A DNA stretch of 64,000 bases from JALCLA01 sp965653565 (GTDB taxonomy: Bacteria > Pseudomonadota > Gammaproteobacteria > Xanthomonadales > Xanthomonadaceae), in the NCBI GenBank assembly GCA_965653565.1, contig CBFHAI010000004.1, positions 1 through 64,000 on the forward strand, written 5' to 3'. The notes below the pieces were generated by a model. It saw only the letters and a program-made list of their open reading frames with translations. It searched no databases and was not told the DNA's origin. Position numbers and translations under genes: made by a program. This document shows, piece by piece, positions 28,063 through 37,582 of this stretch (position 1 is its first letter; each line of letters begins with the position of its first letter).

Positions 28063-29127
28063 ATGAAGTCTGTGAAACAACTGGCCGCAGGGCTGGCAAT
28101 CTCGCTGTTGGCCTTCGGTATCGCGAACGCCGATCCGGTAACCGTCAGCCTGTCGGCCGGCGCCAAATCCGACCTCGGCACCGGCAAGCTGCGCTACAGC
28201 ATCACCAATCCGGGCAAGGTCGACCTGCTGGTGCTGGCCTGGGAAACGCCACTGCGCGGCATGGAAGACGATCTGTTCGAAGTGCGCGGCGAGCAGGGCG
28301 AGGTGGCCGAATACGTCGGCCGCCAGTTCAAGCGCGGCCTGCCGCAGCCGGAGGACTACATCGAGATCAAGGCCGGCGCCACGCTGAGCGTCGATGTCGA
28401 TCTGTCGGCGCACTATGCGATGCGCAAGGCCGGCACCTACGCCGTGCAGTTCGTCGGCCACTTCCACGACAGCTTCGCGGTGAAACCCAAGCGCGGCGGC
28501 GAAAACCTGCTGCCGCTGAGCGAGCAGGACCTGCGTTCGGAAATCGTGTCGCTGTGGGTCGACGGCAGCGGCGCGCCCGAGATGCAGGACAAGTACGGCG
28601 TGCTCAACATGGCGAAGGCCGGTTCGGTCAGCTATGTCGGCTGCTCGAACACGCAGGCTTCGTCGGTGAGCAGCGGCGTCACCGCGGCCAAGTCGATGGC
28701 GTCCAGCGCCACCTCGTATCTGGGCAACGGCACGGTCGGCCCGCGCTACACGACGTGGTTCGGCACCTATTCGTCGAGCAACTACAACACGGTGAAAAGC
28801 AATTTCACCAAGATCGCCGACGCGCTGAACAACAAGCCGCTCGAGTTCTATTGCGACTGCACCAGCACCGCCTACGCCTACGTCTACCCGACGCAGCCGT
28901 ACAAGATCCACCTGTGCAAGGCGTTCTGGAACGCGCCGACCAGCGGCACCGATTCGAAGGGCGGCACCACGATCCACGAAGTCAGCCACTTCGACATCGT
29001 CGCCAACACCGACGACATCCAGTACGGCCAGACCGCTTGCAAACGCCTGGCTTCGCAACCGAAGAAGGCGATCAAGAATGCGGATTCGCATGAGTACTTT
29101 GCCGAGAACACGCCTTCGTTGAATTGA
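28063..29127 (+). CDS. Secreted M35 (aspzincin/deuterolysin-like) zinc protease
   Basis: A 354-residue secreted protease. The signal peptide is MKSVKQLAAGLAISLLAFGIANA. A beta-sandwich-like N-terminal region (about 24-165: TVSLSAGAKSDLGTGKLRYSITNPG and so on) resembles the propeptide-like domain of bacterial M35 enzymes. The catalytic part has H305-EVS-H309 followed by TDDIQYG, giving the third aspzincin ligand D318 and the typical Tyr-Gly. The cysteines SVSYVGC, FYCDC, HLC and TAC fit disulfides. Such enzymes include peptidyl-Lys metalloendopeptidases. GGGGACGAAC precedes the ATG, and a strong terminator follows. Confidence 0.9.
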   Translation: MKSVKQLAAGLAISLLAFGIANADPVTVSLSAGAKSDLGTGKLRYSITNPGKVDLLVLAWETPLRGMEDDLFEVRGEQGEVAEYVGRQFKRGLPQPEDYIEIKAGATLSVDVDLSAHYAMRKAGTYAVQFVGHFHDSFAVKPKRGGENLLPLSEQDLRSEIVSLWVDGSGAPEMQDKYGVLNMAKAGSVSYVGCSNTQASSVSSGVTAAKSMASSATSYLGNGTVGPRYTTWFGTYSSSNYNTVKSNFTKIADALNNKPLEFYCDCTSTAYAYVYPTQPYKIHLCKAFWNAPTSGTDSKGGTTIHEVSHFDIVANTDDIQYGQTACKRLASQPKKAIKNADSHEYFAENTPSLN

Positions 29128-29146
29128 TCTGCTTCTGAGTTGAACG

Positions 29147-29177
29147 AAACGGCCGCGATTATCGCGGCCGTTTTTTT
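29147..29177 (+). terminator. Rho-independent terminator of the M35 protease gene
   Basis: AAACGGCCGCGA (29147-29158) pairs with TCGCGGCCGTTT (29162-29173) over a TTA loop and runs into seven Ts. Confidence 0.9.
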
Positions 29178-29331
29178 GCGCGGGAATCGGGAATCGGGAG
29201 AGAGCAGGGCTCGTGCCCGATGCGTGTTGCTCCGGCTATGCCTCTCCGGCCGCGCTGCGGAACGCAGTGCAATCGCGTGGCGCCACGTCTACCCGGGCTC
29301 TTCTCCCGATTCCCGCTTCCCGATTCCCGGC
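29178..29331. repeat. GGGAATC-word palindromic repeat, copy 2
   Basis: GCGGGAATCGGGAATCGGGA at 29179-29198 faces CTCCCGATTCCCGCTTCCCGA... at about 29302-29330, in inverted orientation, with a 100-base unique middle. It is the same type of element as 6783-6892. It fills most of the space between the terminator and tRNA-Pro; I see no gene in it. Confidence 0.7.
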
Positions 29332-29428
29332 GCGCTCGCCAGAGCCGCCCGTTGACGCTCCACACCCCGCGCCCGTACCATTCGCGATCTTTCGCGGCGG
29401 CCTTGAAACCGCCGCGGAGGCCGTCCAC

Positions 29429-29505
29429 CGGGGTATAGCGCAGTCTGGTAGCGCATCTGCTTTGGGAGCAGAGGGTCGGGGGTTCGAATCCCTCTACCCC
29501 GACCA
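29429..29505 (+). tRNA. tRNA-Pro (TGG)
   Basis: A complete 77-base cloverleaf. The acceptor arms are CGGGGTA and TACCCCG, the T arm is GGGGGTTCGAATCCCTC-like, and the anticodon loop TTTGGGA is read from stem TCTGC/GCAGA. CCA is encoded. It is the first of four closely spaced tRNA genes. Confidence 0.97.
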
Positions 29506-29593
29506 TGCATCCCGCTCGAGCCTGTCGAAAGGATCGAAGCGGCCCGGATCAACCCGGAAGGGACGCGGCCGAGGCGCTATAGTTTCCGGCGCG

Positions 29594-29670
29594 GCGCCCG
29601 TAGCTCAACCGGATAGAGCATCGGCCTTCTAAGCCGGCGGTTGCAGGTTCGATTCCTGTCGGGCGCGCCA
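29594..29670 (+). tRNA. tRNA-Arg (TCT)
   Basis: A complete 77-base cloverleaf. The acceptor arms are GCGCCCG/CGGGCGC, the anticodon loop is CTTCTAA with anticodon TCT, and CCA is encoded. A TATAGT hexamer at 29578-29583 could be the -10 for this gene. Confidence 0.97.
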
Positions 29671-29789
29671 ACCGGACAGCCGGAATTTCCGGCGGCGTCG
29701 GCGGTCGAAGGGAATCGATCCGAAGAGAGCGGTAAAGTTGAAAAGCCCGCGCAGGACGCGCAGGTTGTTGGAGAGGGAGCTTCGCTACG

Positions 29790-29866
29790 GTGGATGTAGC
29801 TCAGTCGGTTAGAGCATCGGATTGTGATTCCGAGGGTCGCGGGTTCGAGTCCCGTCTTCCACCCCA
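29790..29866 (+). tRNA. tRNA-His (GTG)
   Basis: The anticodon loop TTGTGAT lies between TCGGA and TCCGA. The 5' end GTGGATG is preceded by G at 29789, the encoded G-1 of tRNA-His, opposite discriminator C. The acceptor has one T-T mismatch at pair 6. CCA is encoded. Confidence 0.96.
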
Positions 29867-29951
29867 ATCCCGCGATACGGCATAATGCCGCTTCGCCAGC
29901 GGCGCCAAGCGGCAACGAGAAAAAAGCGCCGCACCGGCACAGCACCCGCCG

Positions 29952-29981
29952 GTGGGCTCCAGAGAAGTGGGCTCCAGAGAA
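29952..29981. repeat. Tandem 15-bp duplication before tRNA-Lys
   Basis: GTGGGCTCCAGAGAA occurs twice back to back (29952-29966 and 29967-29981), ending three bases before the tRNA-Lys gene. It probably arose by slippage. It lies in the leader of the tRNA transcript. Confidence 0.85.
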
Positions 29982-29984
29982 AAT

Positions 29985-30060
29985 GGGTCGTTAGCTCAGT
30001 TGGTAGAGCAGTTGACTCTTAATCAATAGGTCGAAGGTTCGAATCCTTCACGACCCACCA
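29985..30060 (+). tRNA. tRNA-Lys (CTT)
   Basis: A complete 76-base cloverleaf beginning GGGTCGTTAGCTCAG and ending CACGACCCACCA. The anticodon loop CTCTTAA gives CTT, the AAG-reading isoacceptor. Confidence 0.96.
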
Positions 30061-30126
30061 TTTTCCGCAGGTCCGCACGGTGTGCCATTCCGTGCCGCAG
30101 GTTGCCGAACCGCGTTTTTCGCCACC

Positions 30127-30678
30127 TCAGCAGCCGTATTCCTGGCGCAGGCGGTTGCGTTCGTAGGTCGACCCCACCGAGCTGCCGTCGCTGTCGCGAT
30201 CGGTGCCGATGCTTTTTTCGAGCTCGGCGCACATCTGCTCGCGCGTCAGCCGCTCCTGGTCGATCTTCACCTTCGTGGTTTTCTTCGACGTCACCGGCAG
30301 CCAGGTGTTGAGGTGCGGCGCGAACACCATTTCGGTCTCGCTTTTTTCTTCGTCGACGCTGGCCGGGCAGGGCGTGGTCTGCACCCATTGACGCTGGCCG
30401 TCGCTGCAGCGGATGCCGGCGCTGCGCGCCGGTTGACCGGCCGCGTCGGTCGGCGGCGGGGGCGGCGCGGCCGGCGGCGGCGGCGCGCCCACCGGGTCGG
30501 GCTGGACCTCGATCGTTTTCACTTCGCTGGCGCCGTCGGCGCACGGGTTCTGTTGATAGACGAAGCTGCCGTCTTGGGCACGGCATTTGTAGACCTGGGC
30601 GGCATCGGCCGGCGCCACGAGGGCAAGCCAGCCCAGGACAGGCAAACCAAGCAACATGATCGCCAGCGGATGCTTCAT
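30127..30678 (-). CDS. Secreted DUF4124-type protein
   Basis: A 183-residue protein with a signal peptide (LAIMLLGLPVLGWLALVAPADA). It then has AQVYKCRAQDGSFVYQQNPC, the DUF4124 pattern of a short Tyr-Lys-Cys strand, Asp-Gly turn and Pro-Cys. A Pro-rich linker (GAPPPPAAPPPPP) leads to a second similar unit (IRCSDGQRQWVQTTPC). The C-terminal part is charged. Function unknown; probably periplasmic or surface associated. The tRNA-Lys gene lies just beyond its 3' end on the other strand. Confidence 0.7.
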   Translation of the reverse strand: MKHPLAIMLLGLPVLGWLALVAPADAAQVYKCRAQDGSFVYQQNPCADGASEVKTIEVQPDPVGAPPPPAAPPPPPTDAAGQPARSAGIRCSDGQRQWVQTTPCPASVDEEKSETEMVFAPHLNTWLPVTSKKTTKVKIDQERLTREQMCAELEKSIGTDRDSDGSSVGSTYERNRLRQEYGC

Positions 30679-31065
30679 CGGAATTCTCGGCGCGGAAAGT
30701 TCGCGGGTTGACGGCTTGCGGGGCGATTCCGGCTCGTCGCGAGCCGCGGAAGCGCAATTCGAGTATAGATCGGCGCCGCCGCGGTGAATCGCCATCGCGT
30801 GCCGAACCGCCCCGCGGCGAATGGACCGCCCACCGATGATCGGGCTAAAATGCCGCCGCTGAGGCGCTCGGACGGGCACGACTCGGAGATGTCAGGGTCC
30901 AACCCGTCGATTCGCCGGTTCGTCGAACCGGCTGTTCTTCGGGCTGCTCCACGGAGTGGCAGGCTGACGCAGCCTCCCGCCATTCCCCATCCCCACGTTG
31001 CCCGCCGGTGCCGTCGACGCCCGCCGATCCGGCCGCAAACCGGCATGCGGGCAAGAGCGTTGCGC
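30679..31065. other. 387-base spacer before tRNA-Leu
   Basis: No gene is supported. A hairpin (GCCGGTTC at 30914-30921 with GAACCGGC at 30925-30932) is present but has no T-run. The left end must carry the promoter of the DUF4124 gene and the right end that of tRNA-Leu; neither is clear. Confidence 0.55.
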
Positions 31066-31150
31066 GCGAGAGTGGCGGAATTGGTAGACGCACTGGATTT
31101 AGGTTCCAGCGGGGCAACCCGTGAGAGTTCGAGTCTCTCCCCTCGCACCA
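31066..31150 (+). tRNA. tRNA-Leu (TAG)
   Basis: An 85-base class II tRNA with a long variable arm (CGGGGCAACCCGT region). The anticodon loop TTTAGGT lies between CTGGA and TCCAG. The acceptor is GCGAGAG/CCCTCGC with one A-C mismatch, and CCA is encoded. It sits 143 bases upstream of tig. Confidence 0.95.
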
Positions 31151-31293
31151 TTGCACCAGGCGTCGCCGGTTCGGGGCCGCGGGGGAATTCCCGCCGTGGC
31201 GCCGGGTTGCGCGACGAGGCATCATGTTCGATCTATCCCGCCAACGGCGCGGGCGCGGCCTCCAGACGAGGCGCGGTACCTTCAGGAGTGACA

Positions 31294-32592
31294 ATGCAAG
31301 TTTCGGTTGAGAACGTCAGCAAGCTCGAGCGCAAGCTCACCGTCAGCGTGCCGTCCGAGCGCCTCGATGCCACCGTGCGCGAGCGCCTGCGCGAACTGTC
31401 GCGCAACGTGCGCCTGAAGGGCTTCCGCCCGGGCAAGATTCCGGCCACGGTGATCGAACAGCGCTACGGCAAGCAGGTGCGTTCCGAAGCGCTCGGCCAG
31501 CTGATCCGCGATTCGTTCAACGAAGCGGTGCAGCAGGAAAAACTGCGTCCGGCCGTGCCGCCGTCGATCGAAACCACCGGCCGCCCGGAAGGCGGCGAAA
31601 TCAAATACATCGCGACCTTCGAAGTGATGCCCGAAGTCGGCAAGATCGACGTCTCGGGCCTGAAGATCGCCAAGCCGGTGGCGAGCGTGGAAGACGCCGA
31701 CATCGACACCATGATCGAAACCCTGCGCCTGCAGCGCCGCACCTGGGATCCGGTCGAGCGCGCCGCGCAAACCGGCGACCTGGTGATGTTCGAATCCTCG
31801 GCCACCTTCGGCGACGAGCGCGTGCCGACTGAAGGCGTCGAGCGCGCCGGCAGCATCATCGGCTCGAACGCGCTGTTCCCGGAGCTCGAGCAGAACCTCG
31901 TCGGCCTGAAGACCGGCGACGAAAAGTCGTTCGAAGCCACCGCGCCGGCCGATTACCGCGTCGCCTCGCTGGCCGGCAAAACCGGCAAGTTCCAGATCAA
32001 GGTGATGCGCGTGTCGCAGGCGAAACTGCCGGAAGTCGACGCCGAATTCATCCAGAGCTTCGGTATCCCGGGCAACGATGTGGCCACCTTCCGCGCCGAA
32101 GTGCGCGCCAACCTCGAGCGCGAGCTCAAGGGCACCCTGATGAGCCGTTTGAAGGCCTCGGTGGTGGACAAGCTGGTCGCGCAGCACGGCGAAGTGGAAT
32201 TCCCGGTGCGCATGATCGAAGCCGAAGCGCGCGGCATCGCCAACCAGGCCATGCAGCAGGCCAAGCAGCAGGGCCAGAAAGACGCAAAAATCAGCCATGA
32301 AGGCTTCCTGCCGATCGCCAAGAAGCGCGTCGCCGCCGCCGTGCTGCTGGGCGAACTGGCACGCCAGAACGACATCCGCCTCGACCAGCACCGCGTCAAC
32401 GAAATGCTGGCCACGATCGCCAGCACGTATGAAGAGCCGCAGCAGGTCATTGAACTTTATCGCAACGATCCCCAATTGATGCAGGGCCTGCAGAGCCGCG
32501 TCATCGAAGATCAGGTGATCGACTGGATCGCCGATCATGCCGATGTCGCCACCGAGCAGTTGAGCTTCAATGAAGTGATGCGTCCGGCGTAA
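31294..32592 (+). CDS. tig: Trigger factor, ribosome-associated chaperone and prolyl isomerase
   Basis: A 432-residue protein that folds nascent chains at the ribosome exit tunnel. The N-terminal ribosome-binding signature is LKGFRPGKIP (GFRxGxxP), at about residues 42-51. A FKBP-type isomerase domain follows (about 155-240: GDLVMFESSATF, FPELEQNLVGLKTGDEKSF), then the long helical C-terminal chaperone arms. AGGAG lies seven bases before the ATG. It starts the conserved tig-clpP-clpX-lon block. Confidence 0.97.
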   Translation: MQVSVENVSKLERKLTVSVPSERLDATVRERLRELSRNVRLKGFRPGKIPATVIEQRYGKQVRSEALGQLIRDSFNEAVQQEKLRPAVPPSIETTGRPEGGEIKYIATFEVMPEVGKIDVSGLKIAKPVASVEDADIDTMIETLRLQRRTWDPVERAAQTGDLVMFESSATFGDERVPTEGVERAGSIIGSNALFPELEQNLVGLKTGDEKSFEATAPADYRVASLAGKTGKFQIKVMRVSQAKLPEVDAEFIQSFGIPGNDVATFRAEVRANLERELKGTLMSRLKASVVDKLVAQHGEVEFPVRMIEAEARGIANQAMQQAKQQGQKDAKISHEGFLPIAKKRVAAAVLLGELARQNDIRLDQHRVNEMLATIASTYEEPQQVIELYRNDPQLMQGLQSRVIEDQVIDWIADHADVATEQLSFNEVMRPA

Positions 32593-32650
32593 AGCGTCAT
32601 CCGCGCGCCACCCGGCGCGCGTTGCCGGAAACCTGATATCGGAGATCACA

Positions 32651-33274
<624 letters not shown>

Positions 33275-33313
33275 GGCTGCGGTCACAGTAATCCGATACC
33301 ACCCGGCGCCCGG

Positions 33314-33341
33314 GTCGGCCGACGCTAGGCGTGCGGCCGAC
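33314..33341. promoter_or_regulatory. Hairpin between clpP and clpX
   Basis: GTCGGCCG (33314-33321) pairs with CGGCCGAC (33334-33341) over a 12-base loop. It is followed by TTGGCGCTATTCTGCCG, not a T-run. It could attenuate read-through, stabilise the clpP end or mark a processing site before clpX. Confidence 0.4.
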
Positions 33342-33392
33342 TTGGCGCTATTCTGCCGTTGACTTTCGGCTTTTCAGCAGGGCATTCCAGGC

Positions 33393-34679
33393 ATGAGCGA
33401 CGACCGACAGGGGCGAAGCGGCGAAAGCGGCAAGATCCTGTATTGCTCCTTCTGCGGCAAAAGCCAGCATGAGGTCCGCAAACTGATTGCGGGCCCGAGC
33501 GTGTTCATCTGCGATGAATGCGTCGAGCTTTGCAACGACATCATCCGCGAGGAGCTCGAAGAGAAGGCCGCCAGTTCGCGCAGCCATCTTCCCAAGCCGC
33601 GCGAGATCATGGACGTGCTCGACCAGTACGTCGTTGGCCAGGCGCGCGCCAAGAAATCGCTCGCGGTGGCGGTGTACAACCACTACAAGCGCATCGAACA
33701 GCGCGGCAAGAACGACGACGTCGAACTGGCCAAATCCAACATCCTGCTGGTCGGCCCGACCGGCTCGGGCAAGACGCTGCTGGCCGAAACGCTGGCGCGC
33801 CTGCTCAACGTGCCGTTCACGATCGCCGATGCCACGACGCTGACCGAAGCCGGCTACGTCGGCGAAGACGTCGAAAACATTATTCAGAAGTTGTTGCAGA
33901 AGTGCGACTACGACGTCGAAAAGGCGCAGACGGGCATCGTCTACATCGACGAGATCGACAAGATTTCGCGCAAGAGCGAGAACCCGTCGATCACGCGCGA
34001 CGTTTCCGGCGAAGGCGTGCAGCAGGCGCTGCTCAAGCTGATCGAAGGCACGGTCGCCAGCGTGCCGCCGCAGGGCGGCCGCAAGCATCCGCAGCAGGAA
34101 TTCCTGCAGGTCGACACGCGCAATATTCTCTTCATCTGCGGCGGCGCCTTCGCCGGCCTGGAAAAAATCATCCAGCAGCGTTCGCTCGATTCGGGCGGCA
34201 TCGGTTTCGGCGCCGACGTGCGCAGCAAGAACCAGAAGGTCAACGTCGGCAAGCTGCTCGCCGATTGCGAGCCGGAAGATCTGATCAAGTTCGGCCTGAT
34301 CCCCGAATTCGTCGGCCGCCTGCCGGTGCTCGCGACGCTCGAAGAGCTCGACGAACCGGCGCTGGTGAAAATCCTCACCGAGCCCAAGAACGCCATCACC
34401 AAGCAGTTCAAGAAACTGTTCGAGATGGAAGGCTCGGATCTGGAGTTCCGCCCCGACGCGCTCAACGCCGTCGCGCGCAAGGCGCTCAAGCGCAAGACCG
34501 GCGCGCGCGGCCTGCGCACGATCCTCGAACAGGTGCTGCTCGATACGATGTACGAGCTGCCCTCGCTCGAGAACGTCACCAAGGTCGTGGTCGACGAATC
34601 GGTGATCAACAACCAGGCCGAGCCGTACCTGATCTATCAGGGCAATCCGGTCGCGCCGGCCAAGGCCGCTTCGGAATAA
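33393..34679 (+). CDS. clpX: ATP-dependent Clp protease ATPase subunit
   Basis: A 428-residue AAA+ unfoldase that feeds substrates to ClpP. The N-terminal C4 zinc domain (LYCSFCGKS ... FICDECVELC) binds adaptors and substrates. Walker A is GPTGSGKT near residue 120, Walker B is IVYIDEIDKI, and the ClpP-docking IGF-type loop is seen as IGFGADV. Length is typical (424 in E. coli). It is 118 bases downstream of clpP, so it may have its own promoter. Confidence 0.97.
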   Translation: MSDDRQGRSGESGKILYCSFCGKSQHEVRKLIAGPSVFICDECVELCNDIIREELEEKAASSRSHLPKPREIMDVLDQYVVGQARAKKSLAVAVYNHYKRIEQRGKNDDVELAKSNILLVGPTGSGKTLLAETLARLLNVPFTIADATTLTEAGYVGEDVENIIQKLLQKCDYDVEKAQTGIVYIDEIDKISRKSENPSITRDVSGEGVQQALLKLIEGTVASVPPQGGRKHPQQEFLQVDTRNILFICGGAFAGLEKIIQQRSLDSGGIGFGADVRSKNQKVNVGKLLADCEPEDLIKFGLIPEFVGRLPVLATLEELDEPALVKILTEPKNAITKQFKKLFEMEGSDLEFRPDALNAVARKALKRKTGARGLRTILEQVLLDTMYELPSLENVTKVVVDESVINNQAEPYLIYQGNPVAPAKAASE

Positions 34680-34772
34680 GCGGGCGCAAGTACCGCTGCT
34701 GCGCGCTTTGACAGTAATTTGCGTCCCGTCCGGGGCGCCGGCCTTGTCGGGGCCCGAAACCTTGGCGCATCC

Positions 34773-34806
34773 TCGACCTTGCGGGGTCGAAGCTAGCCCC
34801 CACCTA
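34773..34806 (+). promoter_or_regulatory. Possible heat-shock promoter of lon
   Basis: CTTGCGG (34778-34784) and CCCCCACCTA (34797-34806) are spaced like a sigma-32 promoter, though the -35 is imperfect. The -35 lies inside a TCGACC/GGTCGA inverted repeat (34773-34790). Lon is a heat-shock protein in related bacteria, which is why I list it. The match is moderate. Confidence 0.35.
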
Positions 34807-34858
34807 GTGGACATTCCGGCGCCCTTCGCGGGCGCCGACCGACACGGAGAGCGTCCAA

Positions 34859-37309
34859 ATGGCTGAATCCTCGTCCTCCCGCATCGAACTGCCGGTGTTG
34901 CCGCTGCGCGATGTGGTGGTCTACCCGCATATGGTGATCCCGCTCTTCGTCGGCCGCGAGAAATCGATCCGCGCGCTCGACGCGGCGATGGAGGCCGACA
35001 AGCAGATCCTGCTGGTCGCGCAGAAGAGTCCGGAAACCGACGACCCCGATGCCAAGGATCTCTACGAGATCGGCACCGTGGCACAGGTGCTGCAATTGCT
35101 CAAACTTCCCGACGGCACCATCAAGGTGCTGGTCGAAGGCGTCTCGCGCGCCAACGTCAACAGTTTCTTCGAGCGCGACAAGGCGCTGTCGGCGCGCGGC
35201 GAAATCGTCGAATCGAATTTCGAGCGCGACCAGCGCGAACTCGACGTCACGGTGCGCTCGCTGCTCACCCTGTTCGAGCAGTACGTGAAAATGAATCGAA
35301 AGATTCCGCCGGAACTGCTGTCCACGCTGTCGGGCATCGACGATCCCAGCCGTTTGGCCGACACCGTGGCTGCTCATCTGGCGATCCGCCTGGGCGACAA
35401 GCAGAAGCTGCTCGAAGCGATCGACGTGGGCGCGCGCCTGGAAATGCTGATCGGTTTCGTCGACGGCGAAATCGACGTGCAGCAGCTAGAAAAGCGCATT
35501 CGCGGCCGGGTCAAGTCGCAGATGGAGAAGAGCCAGCGCGAGTACTATCTCAACGAGCAGATGAAGGCGATCCAGAAGGAACTGGGCGAGATCGACGATG
35601 CGCCCAACGAACTGGAAGAGCTGACCAAGAAGATCGCCAGCGCCGGCATGCCCAAGGCGGTCGAAGCTAAGGCCAAGGCCGAGCTCAACAAGCTCAAGCA
35701 GATGTCGCCGATGTCAGCCGAAGCCACCGTCGTGCGCAACTATCTCGACTGGCTGATCGGCGTGCCGTGGAAGAAGCGCACCAAGGTCCGCAAGGATCTG
35801 AAACTCGCGCAGGATACGCTCGATGCCGATCACTACGGCCTGGAGAAAGTGAAGGACCGCATCCTCGAATATCTCGCGGTGCAGTCGCGCGTGCAGAAAA
35901 TGAAAGGCGCGATCCTGTGCCTCGTCGGCCCGCCCGGCGTCGGTAAGACCTCGCTCGGCCAGTCGATCGCCAAGGCCACGAACCGCAAGTTCGTGCGCAT
36001 GTCGCTCGGCGGCGTGCGCGATGAAGCGGAAATCCGCGGGCATCGCCGCACTTATATCGGGTCGATGCCCGGAAGGATCGTGCAGAACTTGAACAAGATC
36101 GGCACGCGCAATCCGCTGTTCCTGCTCGACGAGATCGACAAGATGAGCATGGATTTCCGCGGCGATCCGTCGTCGGCGATGCTCGAAGTGCTCGATCCGG
36201 AGCAGAACTTCTCGTTCAACGATCACTATCTCGAGGTCGATCTGGATCTGTCCGAAGTGATGTTCGTGGCGACCGCCAACTCGCTCAACATCCCCGGTCC
36301 GCTGCTCGATCGCATGGAAGTGATCCGCATCCCGGGCTACACCGAAGACGAGAAGATCAACATCGCCGAACGCTACCTCGTGCCCAAGCAGATCAAGAAC
36401 AACGGTCTGAAGCCCGAGGAATTGAAGGTGAGCGAGGCGGCGGTACGCGAGATCGTGCGCTACTACACGCGCGAATCGGGCGTGCGCAATCTCGAGCGCG
36501 AGATCTCGAAAATCTGCCGCAAGGTGGTAAAGGAAATCGCGCTCGCCGGTCCGCAGCCGGAGAAGAAGAAGGGCAAGAAGAAAGACGGTCCGGTGCTGGT
36601 CACGCCGAAGAACATCGATCACTACCTCGGTGTGCGCCGCTACGATTTCGGCCGCGCCGAAGAACAGGCCGAGATCGGTCTGGTGACGGGCCTGGCGTGG
36701 ACGGAAGTCGGCGGCGATCTGCTGCAGATCGAAGCCGCGCTGGTGCCGGGCAAGGGCGGTCTACTGCACACCGGCCAGCTCGGCGACGTGATGCAGGAAT
36801 CGATCAAGGCCGCGCTCTCGGTGGTGCGTTCGCGCACCACGCTGCTTGGCCTGGAAACCGACTTCCACCAGAAGTACGACATCCACGTGCACGTGCCGGA
36901 AGGCGCCACGCCGAAAGACGGTCCGAGCGCCGGCATCGCGATGGTGACGGCACTGGTGTCGGCACTGTCGAAAGTGCCGGTGAAGGCCGATGTGGCGATG
37001 ACCGGCGAAATCACCTTGCGCGGCCGCGTGCTGCCGATCGGCGGACTCAAGGAAAAGCTGCTCGCCGCGCTGCGCGGCGGCATCCGCACCGTGATCATTC
37101 CGGAAGAGAACAAGAAGGATCTGGTCGACATTCCGAAGAATGTCACGCAGGGCCTGGACATCATTCCGGTGCGCTGGATCGACGAAGTGCTCGACATCGC
37201 CTTGGTGAAGCCGCTGCTGCCGCGTGAAGAAGCGTCGGCGCCGGTGGCGACCGAGGGCCAGGAACCGCCGCGCGGCGACGAAGGGTCGCAGTTGCCGCGA
37301 GCGCATTGA
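34859..37309 (+). CDS. lon: ATP-dependent Lon protease
   Basis: An 816-residue AAA+ serine protease that degrades misfolded and regulatory proteins. The N-terminal substrate-binding LON domain opens ELPVLPLRDVVVYPHMVIPLFVGREKS-like (first about 200 residues). Walker A is GPPGVGKTS near 356, and the Ser-Lys dyad includes S690 in PKDGPSAGIAM and a Lys about 43 residues on. The C-terminal tail after residue 790 is Glu/Pro-rich and variable. It is followed by hupB as in many proteobacteria. Confidence 0.97.
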   Translation: MAESSSSRIELPVLPLRDVVVYPHMVIPLFVGREKSIRALDAAMEADKQILLVAQKSPETDDPDAKDLYEIGTVAQVLQLLKLPDGTIKVLVEGVSRANVNSFFERDKALSARGEIVESNFERDQRELDVTVRSLLTLFEQYVKMNRKIPPELLSTLSGIDDPSRLADTVAAHLAIRLGDKQKLLEAIDVGARLEMLIGFVDGEIDVQQLEKRIRGRVKSQMEKSQREYYLNEQMKAIQKELGEIDDAPNELEELTKKIASAGMPKAVEAKAKAELNKLKQMSPMSAEATVVRNYLDWLIGVPWKKRTKVRKDLKLAQDTLDADHYGLEKVKDRILEYLAVQSRVQKMKGAILCLVGPPGVGKTSLGQSIAKATNRKFVRMSLGGVRDEAEIRGHRRTYIGSMPGRIVQNLNKIGTRNPLFLLDEIDKMSMDFRGDPSSAMLEVLDPEQNFSFNDHYLEVDLDLSEVMFVATANSLNIPGPLLDRMEVIRIPGYTEDEKINIAERYLVPKQIKNNGLKPEELKVSEAAVREIVRYYTRESGVRNLEREISKICRKVVKEIALAGPQPEKKKGKKKDGPVLVTPKNIDHYLGVRRYDFGRAEEQAEIGLVTGLAWTEVGGDLLQIEAALVPGKGGLLHTGQLGDVMQESIKAALSVVRSRTTLLGLETDFHQKYDIHVHVPEGATPKDGPSAGIAMVTALVSALSKVPVKADVAMTGEITLRGRVLPIGGLKEKLLAALRGGIRTVIIPEENKKDLVDIPKNVTQGLDIIPVRWIDEVLDIALVKPLLPREEASAPVATEGQEPPRGDEGSQLPRAH

Positions 37310-37414
37310 TAAGCCTGTCGCGACGGTTTGTCGATCCGGCCGCGAAAGCGCGTTGTGCCGCCCGCACAACGCGCGTTCGAGCGCGCTAAAACCGCATCAA
37401 TCCCGGCTTTTTTG

Positions 37415-37443
37415 TTGCGCGGCCCCAACCCCGCTGGTATAAA
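37415..37443 (+). promoter_or_regulatory. Promoter of hupB
   Basis: TTGCGC (37415-37420) and TATAAA (37438-37443) are 17 bases apart, with an upstream TGG giving an extended -10. The predicted leader before hupB is about 130 bases. Confidence 0.6.
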
Positions 37444-37582
37444 TCGCCGCAGCCGCAGCGCGCATAGCAGGCCCTCGCGCGCCGCGGAAAACGGTCGATC
37501 GGTCTTCGCGTCCATCCGGGCCCTGCATTTCGATTGAGAACAACGCGGGTCACAACGACCACGCTCCAGGAGTGACATCAGA

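Noticed and set aside
29213..29632. Open frames running through tRNA-Pro and tRNA-Arg
   Set aside because: They overlap complete tRNA genes and the repeat element, so they are not coding.
29429..31150. Integration site of a genomic island at the tRNA cluster
   Set aside because: No integrase, no duplicated tRNA 3' end and no change in neighbouring core genes were seen.
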